Shown: in pieces, positions 1-11,495 of the stretch
How the letters are laid out: each line of letters opens with the position of its first letter
How positions within the stretch are numbered: the stretch's first letter is position 1
DNA from: Gammaproteobacteria bacterium
GTDB taxonomy: Bacteria; Pseudomonadota; Gammaproteobacteria; Arenicellales; JAANXG01
Reading direction: 5' to 3'
DNA: 64,000 bases
NCBI GenBank assembly: GCA_024639325.1
Contig: JAHEIO010000010.1
Coordinates: 1-64,000 of the forward strand
Made by a program: the position numbers and the translations under genes
Notes under the pieces: model-generated
Told to the model about the DNA's origin: nothing
Seen by the model: the letters and a program-made list of their open reading frames with translations, nothing else
Database searches by the model: none

Positions 1-121
1 CCGCCGTCTGTCCGTGTTCACGCTGTACCTCGGCAAGTATCAGACGGGCAGCGTTGCGATTGTAAAATCCTCCGAAGTCGACCTGGTCCTGCAGCAACTC
101 CCGGGCTTTTTGCAGCGTCAT
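1..121 (-). CDS. 5' part of a CDS running off the window's left edge (MTLQKARELLQDQVDFGGFYNRNAARLILAEVQREHGQTA...), product unknown
   Basis: Open frame on minus strand; its ATG (119-121) overlaps the TGA stop of the upstream PFK gene (ATGA overlap). Confidence 0.5.
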   Translation of the reverse strand, partial: MTLQKARELLQDQVDFGGFYNRNAARLILAEVQREHGQTA

Positions 122-1377
122 ATCTCGAAGGGCGCGAGTTTCTTGCCAATCAGGACGTTTTTCATGCGCGCATAGCTTGGCAATCCGCGGTGGTAGCTCG
201 GATAGTCCTCGCCCTGGATCAGCGGTTCGAGGTATCGACGGCAGGCATCGGTAATGCCAAACCCATCGTCCGTTATAAAGTCCCTGGGCATCATCTTCTC
301 CACATTGGCGACTTCATCCAGCTTTGCCGCCTCGATGACCCACTCATAGGGATCGTCGGATGTCCGGATAATCGCGGGCATTACCGAGTTGGCGCCGTCC
401 AGGGCCATCTTTACCGCGGCTTTGCCCACGGCATAAGCCTGTTCGACATCCGTGGCGGATGCAATGTGACGGGCGGCTCGCTGCAAATAATCGGCCACGG
501 CCCAGTGGTATTTGTAACCCAGATCTTGCTTGACCATGCTCGCCACGACCGGGGCGACGCCGCCGAGCTGCGCGTGGCCAAACGCATCGGTCAAACCCTG
601 ATCAGATAGAAATTTCCCGTTCCGGTCCCGCACGCCCTCGGATACGACAACGCATGCGTAGCCGTCACTGTGGACCAGTTCATCTACATGCCGGCAGAAA
701 TTCTTACGATCGAACTCAATCTCGGGGAAAAGAATCACCACCGGTACATGCGTCTCGTCGCTCGACGCGAGCCCGCCTGCGGCTGCGATCCAGCCGGCGT
801 GGCGGCCCATCACTTCAACGATGAATACCTTGGTCGAGGTCTTTGCCATGCTGGCGACATCGAAGCTCGCTTCCAGCGTCGACACGGCCACATACTTGGC
901 GACGGACCCGAAACCCGGGCAGTTGTCCGTTATAGGAAGATCATTGTCCACGGTTTTGGGTATGTGAATGGCCTGGATAGGGTAGCCCAGTGTCTCGGAC
1001 AGCTGCGAGACCTTGAGGCAGGTATCGGCGGAGTCGCCGCCCCCGTTGTAAAAGAAATATCCGATATCGTGCGCCTCGAATACCTCGATCAGGCGCTCGT
1101 ACTCCCGGCGATTTTGCTCCAGGCTTTTCAGCTTGTACCGGCAGGAGCCAAAAGCGCCGGACGGTGTGTATCGGAGCGCCGCGATGCTTTCATCGCTCTC
1201 CTGGCCGGTATCGATCAGCTCCTCCTGCAGGGCGCCGATGATGCCGTTACGGCCCGCAAACACCGTGCCAATCCGGTCGGGAAGTTTGCGCGCCGTCTGA
1301 ATAAGGCCGCATGCACTGGAATTGATAACGGCGGTGACACCGCCGGACTGGGCATAAAACGCGTTTTTTATTGTCAT
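118..1377 (-). CDS. pfp: 6-phosphofructokinase, probable pyrophosphate-dependent type
   Basis: 419 aa; motifs YNGGGDSADT, PKTVDNDLP, EVMGRHAGWIA typical of PFK family, with GGDS / PKTxDND pattern of PPi-PFKs. Confidence 0.88.
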   Translation of the reverse strand: MTIKNAFYAQSGGVTAVINSSACGLIQTARKLPDRIGTVFAGRNGIIGALQEELIDTGQESDESIAALRYTPSGAFGSCRYKLKSLEQNRREYERLIEVFEAHDIGYFFYNGGGDSADTCLKVSQLSETLGYPIQAIHIPKTVDNDLPITDNCPGFGSVAKYVAVSTLEASFDVASMAKTSTKVFIVEVMGRHAGWIAAAGGLASSDETHVPVVILFPEIEFDRKNFCRHVDELVHSDGYACVVVSEGVRDRNGKFLSDQGLTDAFGHAQLGGVAPVVASMVKQDLGYKYHWAVADYLQRAARHIASATDVEQAYAVGKAAVKMALDGANSVMPAIIRTSDDPYEWVIEAAKLDEVANVEKMMPRDFITDDGFGITDACRRYLEPLIQGEDYPSYHRGLPSYARMKNVLIGKKLAPFEI

Positions 1378-1401
1378 GATGATCCTTGGGTGAAAGTGTA
1401 G

Positions 1402-1767
1402 TTACAGCAGATTTTCGCCGGTGGTGCCCGAAGCCACGCCCCGGGTATCGCGCTCATGATCCGCCTGGGTCTGCAGGAGAGCCGCGACGCATTCGGTCAG
1501 GTCGTTGTAGTGCGCGTGTCCGGTGCCGTACTGATCCGATGGATTATAGAAAAACTGGCATCGATATTCGCTGAAGCCTGTTTTGAAAATGGCAAAGTTG
1601 CAGCCGCGTTCCCTGAAGAACAACGTGGCACACTCGGTGAGTTCATGCGGGTCCGTGCCCAGCCGCAGATCGGCGTCCGCCCGGTGCAGCTGGATCTCCC
1701 GTCTGAATCTCTGCTGCAACAAAGTTTCCACCGTATCGAGTTCCGCCTCGGTAAAATCCGGTATCAT
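1402..1767 (-). CDS. conserved hypothetical protein (start probably MIPDFTEAELDTVE..., shorter than the ORF track)
   Basis: The ORF-track version (1402..2031) overlaps the hemB start; an internal ATG at 1767 gives a plausible 121 aa protein. Confidence 0.5.
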   Translation of the reverse strand: MIPDFTEAELDTVETLLQQRFRREIQLHRADADLRLGTDPHELTECATLFFRERGCNFAIFKTGFSEYRCQFFYNPSDQYGTGHAHYNDLTECVAALLQTQADHERDTRGVASGTTGENLL

Positions 1768-1866
1768 GGCCTGAAGTTTTGTCAAAGCGAATATTTTCCC
1801 ATATTCATCTTGTTGAAGCGATACAAGCGGCGCCCCGCAGTGTGCAGCCGCAGGCTTTTCGGGTAA

Positions 1867-2922
<1,056 letters not shown>

Positions 2923-2933
2923 GGGAGCAACCC

Positions 2934-3326
2934 ATGGCGAGCACGGTCCGACCCACCGACATCAAGCTGCATCAAAAGTCCCGCGTTCTGGAAGTGACCT
3001 TTGATGACGGTTGCCATTTCGAAATGCCCTGCGAGTACTTGAGGGTGTATTCACCCTCGGCGGAAGTGCGGGGTCATGGACCGGGTCAGGAAGTGCTGCA
3101 GATCGGAAAGGAGAACGTAAACATCGATGCAATTGATCCGGTGGGAACCTATGCGGTCGTTTTCAGGTTCGATGACGGCCACGATACGGGGATCTATTCC
3201 TGGGACACCCTGTACGACCTCGGCAAGAACAAGTCTAAATACTGGCACGACTATCTCCGGCGGTTGGACGACGCAGGAAAGCAGCGCAGGCCCCAGCCCT
3301 ATGATGCGGCGATGGCGGATGGTTGA
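2934..3326 (+). CDS. DUF971 / gamma-butyrobetaine hydroxylase-like N-terminal domain protein
   Basis: MASTVRPTDIKLHQKSRVLEVTFDDGCHFEMPCEYLRVYSPSAEVRGHG; ATG at 2934; immediately upstream of ubiE. Confidence 0.85.
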   Translation: MASTVRPTDIKLHQKSRVLEVTFDDGCHFEMPCEYLRVYSPSAEVRGHGPGQEVLQIGKENVNIDAIDPVGTYAVVFRFDDGHDTGIYSWDTLYDLGKNKSKYWHDYLRRLDDAGKQRRPQPYDAAMADG

Positions 3327-4065
3327 AGACGACACCCATTTCGGATTCAAGCAGGTGTCCTCGGATCGAAAGGCCGGACTCGTACGTGAGGTATTCGAAT
3401 CCGTTGCCGATCGCTACGATGTGATGAATGACCTGATGTCGCTGGGTGCCCACCGTTTGTGGAAGGATTTTGCCGTGCGACTGAGTGGGGTCCACCCGGG
3501 TGACCAAGTCCTGGATGTTGCCTCGGGCAGCGGCGATCTTGCCAGGCTTCTGATCAAGAAGGTGGGCCCGAAGGGTTCGGTGACCGTAACCGATATCAAT
3601 AGCGCAATGCTGGGAAAGGGCCGAGAGCGCACAGTCGATTCGGGCAACGTCGGCAATGTGCGCTACGTACAGTCGGATGCCGAGTGCCTGCCGTTTTCCC
3701 CGGCAGCTTTCGACTTCATATGCATTGGTTTCGGTTTGCGCAACGTCACCCGGCAGGAGCGCGCGCTGGCATCGATGTTTAACTGTCTTCGGCCGGGCGG
3801 GAAGCTGGTCATCCTCGAATTTTCCCGTCCCACCACCGGCCTGTTGAGGGCGCTATATGATGCCTACTCTTTCACCGTGATCCCTGGGCTTGGCAGGCTG
3901 GTGGCAAAAGATCGACAAAGCTACCAGTATCTTGTGGAATCGATAAGAAAGCAGCCCCCCCAGGGCGAACTCAAGGAAATGATGGAGCGGGCGGGATTCG
4001 AACGCGTTGATTTCAGCAATTTGTCAGGGGGCGTTGTAGCGGTGCACACCGGGTACAAGTTTTAA
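3319..4065 (+). CDS. ubiE: bifunctional demethylmenaquinone/2-methoxy-6-polyprenyl-benzoquinol methyltransferase
   Basis: FGFKQVSSDRKAGLVREVFESVADRYDVMNDLMSLGAHRLWK; VLDVASGSGDLA; GFGLRNVT. Confidence 0.96.
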   Translation: MVEDDTHFGFKQVSSDRKAGLVREVFESVADRYDVMNDLMSLGAHRLWKDFAVRLSGVHPGDQVLDVASGSGDLARLLIKKVGPKGSVTVTDINSAMLGKGRERTVDSGNVGNVRYVQSDAECLPFSPAAFDFICIGFGLRNVTRQERALASMFNCLRPGGKLVILEFSRPTTGLLRALYDAYSFTVIPGLGRLVAKDRQSYQYLVESIRKQPPQGELKEMMERAGFERVDFSNLSGGVVAVHTGYKF

Positions 4066-4092
4066 TGGAGCGGTCCTGTTGACGCAACGGCC

Positions 4093-4695
4093 ATGATCAC
4101 CGAGGTGCTCGAGCGCGCCGGAAACCGCCTGCTCAGGCTTGATCCGGACACCGTAAAAAACCTTTCCCCGCTGCGGGGAAAGGTTTTCAAGATGGACATC
4201 GGTGTCGTCGACAAAGCGATCTTTATTGTTCCCGGTGAGGAAGGCCTGCAGGTTCGGGAAGACTGGCCGGGCGAAGTGGATATCACCTTGAGGGGGTCTC
4301 CGCTCGCTTTCCTGCAGTTCGGGCTGGGAGGAAAGAATCGTGATAACCGCGTTTTCATGGACAAGAAGCTCTCGATCGAGGGTGATGTGGAGCTTGCACA
4401 GGATTTTCAGAAGATTCTCAATGCAATCGACATTGACCTGGAGGAACTGTTTTCCCACTACGTGGGCGACGTCGCCGCGCATCAAGTCGGGCGCGGTGCG
4501 CGGCGGTTTCGCAGATGGCTCGGCGAGGTGGCGGAATCGTTTCGGCTCGATGTCGGGGAATACATGGTAGAAGAAGCCAGGATATTGGCGCCGGATTGGC
4601 GCGTCGATGAGTTCATCGAAAAGACGGATATCCTGAGGGCAGATGTGGACAGATTGGAACAGCGCGTGAAGCGATTGCGAAAACGAATCGAATAG
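4093..4695 (+). CDS. ubiJ: ubiquinone biosynthesis accessory factor, SCP2-domain protein
   Basis: SCP2-like domain and position between ubiE and ubiB. Confidence 0.85.
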   Translation: MITEVLERAGNRLLRLDPDTVKNLSPLRGKVFKMDIGVVDKAIFIVPGEEGLQVREDWPGEVDITLRGSPLAFLQFGLGGKNRDNRVFMDKKLSIEGDVELAQDFQKILNAIDIDLEELFSHYVGDVAAHQVGRGARRFRRWLGEVAESFRLDVGEYMVEEARILAPDWRVDEFIEKTDILRADVDRLEQRVKRLRKRIE

Positions 4696-4701
4696 CGGAC
4701 G

Positions 4702-6360
4702 ATGGCTCATCCGCGTCAACTTTTCAGGCTCTCGAGGATCGCTCGTGTTTTCATCCGGCACGGCCTCGATGAGTTCGTGGATACGCTCCACCTTTCCCGC
4801 CCCTATCGGACGGTGCTCAGGCTACTGCCCTGGCGGTGGTGGCGAGCGGCGGAAGATTCCCCGAGAGGAGTCAGGCTGCGGGAGGCGCTTGAGGAGCTGG
4901 GTCCCGTATTCGTCAAGTTCGGGCAGGTACTGTCGACCAGGCCGGATCTGCTGGCCGAGGATCTGGCAACGGAACTAGCAAAACTGCAGGATCAGGTTGC
5001 CCCGTTCTCCGGGGACCAGGCCAAGCTGCTGGTAGAGCAGGCCTACGGCGATGCGCTGGGAGATCATCTGCGGAATTTCAATGCAGAACCGGTCGCAGCG
5101 GCATCGGTAGCACAGGTCCACCTGGCCGAACTCCTTGACGGCACCGAAGTGATAGTGAAGGTGTTGCGCCCTGACATCGACGAAGTCATTGAAAGGGATC
5201 TCGATCTGCTGTACGCACTTGCCGGACTGGCGGAACAGTACTGGGACGAGGGCCCGCGGCTGCGGCCCGTCGAGGTCGTGGGGGAGTTCGACAAGACCAT
5301 TCACGATGAGCTTGATCTGCGGCGGGAGGCGGCCAACGCCAGCCAGCTGAGGGCGAATTTCATCGATTCAGATATCGTCTACGTGCCGAAGGTCTATTGG
5401 GAACACACCCGTCAAAACGTGATGGTAATGGAACGCATTCATGGAATACCGATACGCGACGTCGATGCGATCAGAAAAGCGGGCATAGACATGCGTCAGC
5501 TCGCCCATAATGGCGTGGAAATTTTTTTCACCCAGGCGTTTCGCGACGGTTTTTTCCATGCCGATATGCATCCTGGTAATATTTTCGTATCGGAAGACGG
5601 TCAATATCGAGCGGTGGACTTTGGTATCGTTGGCACATTGAGCGACTCGGACAAGCGATATCTCGCCGAGAATTTCCTGGCATTTTTCAACCGCGACTAT
5701 CACGCGGTTGCAGACGCACACCTGCGGGCCGGTTGGGTGCCGCCCCATACGCGAGTCGAAGAATTCGAGGCGGCGATCCGCACGGTTTGTGAACCCATAT
5801 TCGCCAAACCTATCAATGAGATATCATTCGGTCGATTTGTGCTGCAGCTGTTCCAGGTTGCGCGCCGCTTCGAGATGCCCATACAACCGCAACTCGTGCT
5901 GCTGCAGAAAACGCTGCTCAATATCGAGGGGCTGGGCCGCCAGCTGTATCCACAGCTCGATCTCTGGGAAACCGCCAAACCTTACCTCGAAGACTGGATG
6001 AACCGGCAGGTCGGCCCGAGAGCATTCGTGGAAGGTATCAAAAAGGAGCTCCCAAAATGGAACCGTATCCTGCCGCAGGTGCCCTCTCTGGCGTACGATG
6101 TGATGCGAAAACTGAGCGAGGCGGAATTTGCCAACCAAAGCCAGGCCGCAGAAATCGAGAAGCTGCGCCGCGAGATATCAGCGGGACAGCGGCGTCATTT
6201 CGTCGGTATGGTTGGCGCCATACTCGTGCTGTCGGCGTTTATCGTCAGCGCGCTTGACGGTTACGCTCCCGTCATGTTTCACGGTGCGCCGTTGCTCAGC
6301 TGGGCAGTCGGGAGCATCGGCGCGGTGCTTCTGGTTCTGGCCTGGCCCGATTCCCGCTGA
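4702..6360 (+). CDS. ubiB: ubiquinone biosynthesis protein, ABC1/ADCK kinase-like family
   Basis: 552 aa; LGPVFVKFGQVLSTRPDLL, AAASVAQVH, HADMHPGNI; C-terminal TM segments. Confidence 0.96.
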   Translation: MAHPRQLFRLSRIARVFIRHGLDEFVDTLHLSRPYRTVLRLLPWRWWRAAEDSPRGVRLREALEELGPVFVKFGQVLSTRPDLLAEDLATELAKLQDQVAPFSGDQAKLLVEQAYGDALGDHLRNFNAEPVAAASVAQVHLAELLDGTEVIVKVLRPDIDEVIERDLDLLYALAGLAEQYWDEGPRLRPVEVVGEFDKTIHDELDLRREAANASQLRANFIDSDIVYVPKVYWEHTRQNVMVMERIHGIPIRDVDAIRKAGIDMRQLAHNGVEIFFTQAFRDGFFHADMHPGNIFVSEDGQYRAVDFGIVGTLSDSDKRYLAENFLAFFNRDYHAVADAHLRAGWVPPHTRVEEFEAAIRTVCEPIFAKPINEISFGRFVLQLFQVARRFEMPIQPQLVLLQKTLLNIEGLGRQLYPQLDLWETAKPYLEDWMNRQVGPRAFVEGIKKELPKWNRILPQVPSLAYDVMRKLSEAEFANQSQAAEIEKLRREISAGQRRHFVGMVGAILVLSAFIVSALDGYAPVMFHGAPLLSWAVGSIGAVLLVLAWPDSR

Positions 6361-6512
6361 CGGGCAGAATAGCCCGCACCGGGGCCTTGAATGACGGCTG
6401 AGACCGGCATGGCCGGCGGTTTTCTGTGAATATATCCAGTAGTAGTCCCCGGTTTTCCCGGTAAACCATGGGATTGCCGGTTTGGTTTCGGCCACTTTCC
6501 ATTTTCACCGCT

Positions 6513-6537
6513 ATACCTGACTAAATTACTCAGGTAT
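6513..6537. promoter_or_regulatory. IscR/Rrf2-type operator upstream of sufB
   Basis: ATACCTGACTAAATTACTCAGGTAT: 25-bp near-perfect palindrome matching the known type 1 IscR motif (ATAnYYGACTrwwwyAGTCRRnTAT). Confidence 0.75.
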
Positions 6538-6645
6538 TATTTGCCCTGAGCGCAGCCCGCTTTGCGTCAGGGGCTCGGCGCTCTTGGAACTCGGTTTTTC
6601 ATACCCAGATATAGGGAAAAATCCCAGCAGTTTGCGAGACATGAC

Positions 6646-8088
6646 ATGAGCACGACAACACCACAGATCGAAAGTCTGGTCCGTCGGGAATACAAAGAAG
6701 GCTTCGTCACCGATATCGACGCGGATACGCTGCCTCCGGGGCTTGGGGAGGATGTGATCCGCGCGATCTCAGCAAAAAAGGAGGAGCCGGAATTCATGCT
6801 CGAGTGGCGGCTCGCGGCGTACCGCAACTGGTTGACCATGAAGTCGCCCAATTGGGCTCATGTTGACTACCCGCCTATCGATTTTCAGAAAATCAGCTAT
6901 TTTTCCGCACCGAAGACAGACGGGCCGAAGAGCTTGGACGAGGTCGATCCCAAACTGCTTGAAACCTATGAGAAGCTGGGCATACCGCTGGAGGAGCAGA
7001 AAGCGCTTGCCGGAGTTGCAGTGGATGCCGTTTTCGACAGCGTTTCCGTGAAGACCACCTTCCGGGATTCCCTGGCCAAGGCCGGCGTCATTTTCTGCTC
7101 CATATCCGAGGCGATGCAGGACCACCCGGAACTTGTCCGTGAATACCTGGGTTCGGTGGTCCCCACGGGTGACAATTTCTATGCCGGGCTGAATTCAGCG
7201 GTGTTCAGCGACGGTTCCTTCGTTTATATCCCGAAAGGTGTGCGCTGTCCGATGGAATTGTCGACATACTTCCGAATCAACGCCCTGAATACGGGGCAGT
7301 TCGAACGAACTCTGATCATCGCGGACGAAGGGAGCTACGTCAGTTATCTGGAGGGTTGCACCGCTCCCATGCGCGACGAAAACCAGCTGCACGCGGCGGT
7401 GGTCGAACTGGTGGCAATGAAGGATGCTGAGATCAAGTATTCCACAGTTCAAAACTGGTATCCGGGTGATGAGCACGGGCGTGGCGGCATATACAACTTC
7501 GTAACCAAACGCGGGGCGTGTCGTGGCGACAACGCCAAGATATCCTGGACCCAGGTGGAAACCGGTTCCGCCATCACCTGGAAGTACCCGAGCGTACTCC
7601 TCGAGGGCAACGGCTCGGTTGGTGAGTTTTACTCGGTGGCGCTGACCCGCAACATGCAGCAGGCCGACACGGGTACGAAAATGATCCATATCGGAAAGAA
7701 CACCCGCAGCACCATCGTCTCGAAGGGAATATCCGCCGGCAGGGGGCAAAATGCGTACCGCGGACTGGTAAAAGTACTAAAGGCCGCCGACAATACGCGC
7801 AACTACTCGCAGTGCGACTCTCTCCTTATCGGGGACCGCTGCGGTGCGCACACTTACCCCTACATGGAAGTCAGGAATCACACCGCCCAGGTCGAACACG
7901 AGGCAACCACGTCTAAAATCAGCGAAGATCAGTTGTTTTATTGCAAGCAGCGTGGCCTCTCGGAAGAAGACGCAATATCCATGATCGTAAACGGCTTCTG
8001 CAAGGAAGTGTTCAAGGAATTGCCAATGGAGTTTGCAGTTGAGGCGCAAAAGCTATTGGAAATCAGTTTAGAGGGCGCGGTGGGTTAG
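6646..8088 (+). CDS. sufB: Fe-S cluster assembly protein SufB
   Basis: [41 protein letters not shown]; start at [20 protein letters not shown]. Confidence 0.97.
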   Translation: MSTTTPQIESLVRREYKEGFVTDIDADTLPPGLGEDVIRAISAKKEEPEFMLEWRLAAYRNWLTMKSPNWAHVDYPPIDFQKISYFSAPKTDGPKSLDEVDPKLLETYEKLGIPLEEQKALAGVAVDAVFDSVSVKTTFRDSLAKAGVIFCSISEAMQDHPELVREYLGSVVPTGDNFYAGLNSAVFSDGSFVYIPKGVRCPMELSTYFRINALNTGQFERTLIIADEGSYVSYLEGCTAPMRDENQLHAAVVELVAMKDAEIKYSTVQNWYPGDEHGRGGIYNFVTKRGACRGDNAKISWTQVETGSAITWKYPSVLLEGNGSVGEFYSVALTRNMQQADTGTKMIHIGKNTRSTIVSKGISAGRGQNAYRGLVKVLKAADNTRNYSQCDSLLIGDRCGAHTYPYMEVRNHTAQVEHEATTSKISEDQLFYCKQRGLSEEDAISMIVNGFCKEVFKELPMEFAVEAQKLLEISLEGAVG

Positions 8089-8125
8089 TCCTCCCTGCGC
8101 GCCGCCATGCCACGGTTTTATCGCG

Positions 8126-8902
8126 ATGAATACGATGCTTTCGATCAATAATCTACACGCCAGCGTTCAGGGCAAGGCCATACTCAACGGCATAGATCTG
8201 CAGGTCAATCCCGGCGAGGTTCACGCAATTATGGGTCCGAACGGATCCGGCAAGAGCACGCTGGCCAATGTGCTCGCCGGGCGGGACAGCTACGAGGTCA
8301 CCCGGGGTGAAGTTCTGTACAACGGTGAGAACCTGCTGGACTGGAGTGTTGAGCAGCGCGCGTGCGAGGGCATTTTCCTCGCCTTTCAGTACCCGGTCGA
8401 GATCCCCGGTGTGAGCAATATCTATCTCATGAAGGCGGCGGTGAATGCCAGGCGGAAGTACAGGGGCATGCCCGAGATGCCGGCGGTCGAGTTCCTGAAA
8501 CTGATCAGGGAGAAGATCAAAGTCGTCGACATGAAGGAGGAGTTTCTGCACCGTTCTGTGAACGAGGGATTTTCCGGCGGGGAGAAAAAGCGCAACGAAA
8601 TACTGCAGATGGCGGTGATCGAGCCGACTTTGGCCATCCTCGACGAGACCGATTCGGGGTTGGATATCGACGCGCTGAAGATCGTCGCAGACGGGGTCAA
8701 CTCGCTGCGCAGCGAGGACCGGGCCTTCATCGTGGTGACTCACTACCAGAGACTGCTGGACTACATCGTACCCGACTTCGTGCACGTGCTGGCGGGCGGC
8801 AGGATCGTCAAATCCGGTGGAAAGGACCTCGCCCTGGAGCTGGAGAAAGCGGGCTACGGGTGGATCGAAATCGCACCCGTTGCCGAGGCGGCAGACGCTT
8901 GA
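8126..8902 (+). CDS. sufC: Fe-S cluster assembly ATPase SufC
   Basis: [45 protein letters not shown]. Confidence 0.97.
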   Translation: MNTMLSINNLHASVQGKAILNGIDLQVNPGEVHAIMGPNGSGKSTLANVLAGRDSYEVTRGEVLYNGENLLDWSVEQRACEGIFLAFQYPVEIPGVSNIYLMKAAVNARRKYRGMPEMPAVEFLKLIREKIKVVDMKEEFLHRSVNEGFSGGEKKRNEILQMAVIEPTLAILDETDSGLDIDALKIVADGVNSLRSEDRAFIVVTHYQRLLDYIVPDFVHVLAGGRIVKSGGKDLALELEKAGYGWIEIAPVAEAADA

Positions 8903-10227
8903 CCACCGCGGTCGAACATTATGTCGCTGCCCGGAACGCACTCGTGCTTCCCGGCACCGGGCTGGATTGGCTCGATGAACTGCGCAACGCCGGCACCAGG
9001 CGATTCAGTGAAAAGGGATTCCCTACCCTGAGGGACGAGAACTGGCGATATACCAATATACGACCGATACTGAAGCAGAACTTCACCCCGGTAGCTGTCC
9101 TGGAAGGATCTGCCGGGCGAACGGAAGGGTTATCGCAGCATTTATTGCCCGGACTGGGTGCTTACCGCTTCGTATTCGTCGATGGCCACTATGTTCAGGA
9201 GTTGTCCGACGCGACCGGACCGGCGCGTGGGGTCGTCGCCATGCCCATGGCGGACGCCGTAACCCGCGGCCTGGACGGTGTCAAGACGTGGCTGGGCGCC
9301 TGTGTGCCGGAAGATCGTGGAGGATTCACCGACCTCAACACGGCATATATCGAAGACGGGCTGTATCTGCACGTCGACCGGGGTTGTCACCTCGAACAGC
9401 CAATCGAAGTCGTCTTCATCAGTACCGAACCGGGCGGACAGCTCATACAGCCACGGAACCTGTTCGTCTTGGGCGAAAACACCCGGGCGCACATCATCGA
9501 GCGCTATATTTCACCTGCCGGCCGCAGTCATCTGACCAATGCGGTTACGGAGCTGGTGGCCTGTAGATCATCCGTCGTTGAACACACGCGATTGCAGGAA
9601 GAGGGGATGGATGCCTTCCACATCGGCGGGGTTTTTATTCGCCTCCACGGCGATGCCCGCGTAGTGTCCAATAACGCCGCCCTGGGCTCGATGATCGCCC
9701 GAACGAATCTGCACGTGGCGCTGCAGGAAGAAGGGGCATGCTGCCATCTCTACGGTGTTTATCTCGGCAACGGGCGACAGCACCTCGACAACTTTACCCA
9801 GGTAGACCACCGGGCACCGAAGTGCACCAGCAATGAATTTTACAAGGGAGTCCTGGATGACCGCGCGCGCGCGGTGTTCCATGGCCGAATCATCGTGCGC
9901 GAGGGGGCTCAGAAAACGGATGCCCAGCAGCAAAATCGTAACCTGCTGTTGTCCGGGCACGCGGAGGTCGATACCAAGCCCCAGCTGGAGATTTATGCCG
10001 ATGACGTCAAATGCTCACATGGCGCGACCATCGGCCAACTGGACGACAGCGCCATGTTCTACCTGCGATCACGGGGTGTCGACGAGACCACGGCGCGCGG
10101 TTTGCTGACATACGCTTTCGCAGCCGACGTCATCAATAAGATTTCATCCGCACCGGTTCGCAATCATCTGGAGGGTGAACTGGGGCGTAAGATGTTCGGC
10201 GTGGGAAGACCGGAGGAGCTCTCATGA
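8899..10227 (+). CDS. sufD: Fe-S cluster assembly protein SufD, probable TTG start overlapping sufC stop
   Basis: [48 protein letters not shown]; in-frame TTG at 8899 (ORF track start 8362 lies inside sufC). Confidence 0.93.
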   Translation: MTTAVEHYVAARNALVLPGTGLDWLDELRNAGTRRFSEKGFPTLRDENWRYTNIRPILKQNFTPVAVLEGSAGRTEGLSQHLLPGLGAYRFVFVDGHYVQELSDATGPARGVVAMPMADAVTRGLDGVKTWLGACVPEDRGGFTDLNTAYIEDGLYLHVDRGCHLEQPIEVVFISTEPGGQLIQPRNLFVLGENTRAHIIERYISPAGRSHLTNAVTELVACRSSVVEHTRLQEEGMDAFHIGGVFIRLHGDARVVSNNAALGSMIARTNLHVALQEEGACCHLYGVYLGNGRQHLDNFTQVDHRAPKCTSNEFYKGVLDDRARAVFHGRIIVREGAQKTDAQQQNRNLLLSGHAEVDTKPQLEIYADDVKCSHGATIGQLDDSAMFYLRSRGVDETTARGLLTYAFAADVINKISSAPVRNHLEGELGRKMFGVGRPEELS

Positions 10228-11483
10228 ATCCGCTCAGCGCTGTGACATCCGCTATCCCGATTCACAGATTCGACGTAGAACGGGTCAGAACGGATTTCCC
10301 CGCACTGCAGCAGAAGGTACACGGTAAGCCCCTGGTCTATCTCGACAATGCCGCCACCACCCAGAAACCCAGCTGCGTCATCGAGGCCCTCGAGCACTAC
10401 TACTATCTGGACAACGCCAACGTACATCGGGGTGTGCACGAACTGAGCGAGCGTGCTACGGATGCTTTCGAGGGTGCACGTGAGACCATCCGGGCGTTTT
10501 TGGGTGCCGCGTCCGTAAAGGAAATCATCTATACCAGCGGGGCCACCGAATCGATAAACCTGGTCGCGTATTGCTGGGCCCACAAGAACATCCGTTCGGG
10601 TGATGAGATCCTGATCACGGAAATGGAGCATCACTCGAATATCGTGCCCTGGCAGTTGTTTTGCCAGCAGACGGGCGCCGTGCTCAAAGTCGCACCGATC
10701 AACGACGACGGCGAGCTGATGCTGGAGGAATACGAAAAGCTGTTGACCCCGAAGACCAGGCTGGTGGGTATGGTATACGTATCGAATGCGCTCGGAACGA
10801 TCAATCCGGTGAAACAGATGATTAGGCTTGCCCACGATGCGGGCGCCGTTACCCTGGTGGATGCCGCCCAGGCGGCTCCTCATATCGCGATCGACGTCAA
10901 GGATCTAGATTGTGATTTCCTCGCCATGTCGTCACACAAGATATACGGTCCGACGGGCATGGGTGTGCTCTTCGGCAAACAGGCACTGCTGGAAGAGATG
11001 CCGCCATTCCAGGCCGGCGGCGACATGATCGAGTACGTTTCGTTCGACAAAACCACGTTCAACAAGCTGCCTTACAAGTTCGAGGCGGGCACCCCGCATA
11101 TCGCCGGTGCCATCGGCTTCGAGGCGGCCCTGAAATATGTTCAGGAACTTGGGCTCGGCGTTATATCAGCGCACGAGCGCGGCATCCTGCAATATGCCAC
11201 CCAGCGCATACTCGACATCCCCGGAGTCCGCATCATTGGAACCGCTGCGCTGAAATGCGGGGTGTTGTCATTTGTGCTGGAAGGAGCGCACCCATCGGAT
11301 ATCGGCACCATAATGAACTACCATGGGGTGGCAATCCGTACCGGTCATCATTGCGCAATGCCGGTGATGCAGCATTTCGGGGTCGCCGGCACTGCGCGTG
11401 CGTCATTTGGCCTGTATAACAACCGTGGCGACGTGGATGCGTTTATCGGCGCCTTGGCAAAAACGAAAGAGATGCTGGAGTAG
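10224..11483 (+). CDS. sufS: cysteine desulfurase SufS
   Basis: VYLDNAATTQKP, ITEMEHHSNIVPWQ, MSSHKIYGPTGMGVLFGK, IRTGHHCAMPVM. Confidence 0.97.
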   Translation: MNPLSAVTSAIPIHRFDVERVRTDFPALQQKVHGKPLVYLDNAATTQKPSCVIEALEHYYYLDNANVHRGVHELSERATDAFEGARETIRAFLGAASVKEIIYTSGATESINLVAYCWAHKNIRSGDEILITEMEHHSNIVPWQLFCQQTGAVLKVAPINDDGELMLEEYEKLLTPKTRLVGMVYVSNALGTINPVKQMIRLAHDAGAVTLVDAAQAAPHIAIDVKDLDCDFLAMSSHKIYGPTGMGVLFGKQALLEEMPPFQAGGDMIEYVSFDKTTFNKLPYKFEAGTPHIAGAIGFEAALKYVQELGLGVISAHERGILQYATQRILDIPGVRIIGTAALKCGVLSFVLEGAHPSDIGTIMNYHGVAIRTGHHCAMPVMQHFGVAGTARASFGLYNNRGDVDAFIGALAKTKEMLE

Positions 11484-11495
11484 GGATCGATCACT

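Noticed and set aside
190-1401. Plus-strand ORFs 190..609 and 670..1401
   Set aside because: Antisense shadows of the PFK gene; no recognisable domains, and the high GC content makes long antisense frames common.
8362-8898. N-terminal extension of the sufD ORF
   Set aside because: Lies out of frame inside sufC, and the residues are Arg/Gly-rich noise; real SufD homology begins at about 8899.
8153-8941. 262 aa minus-strand ORF opposite sufC
   Set aside because: Shadow ORF fully antisense to a well-supported conserved gene.
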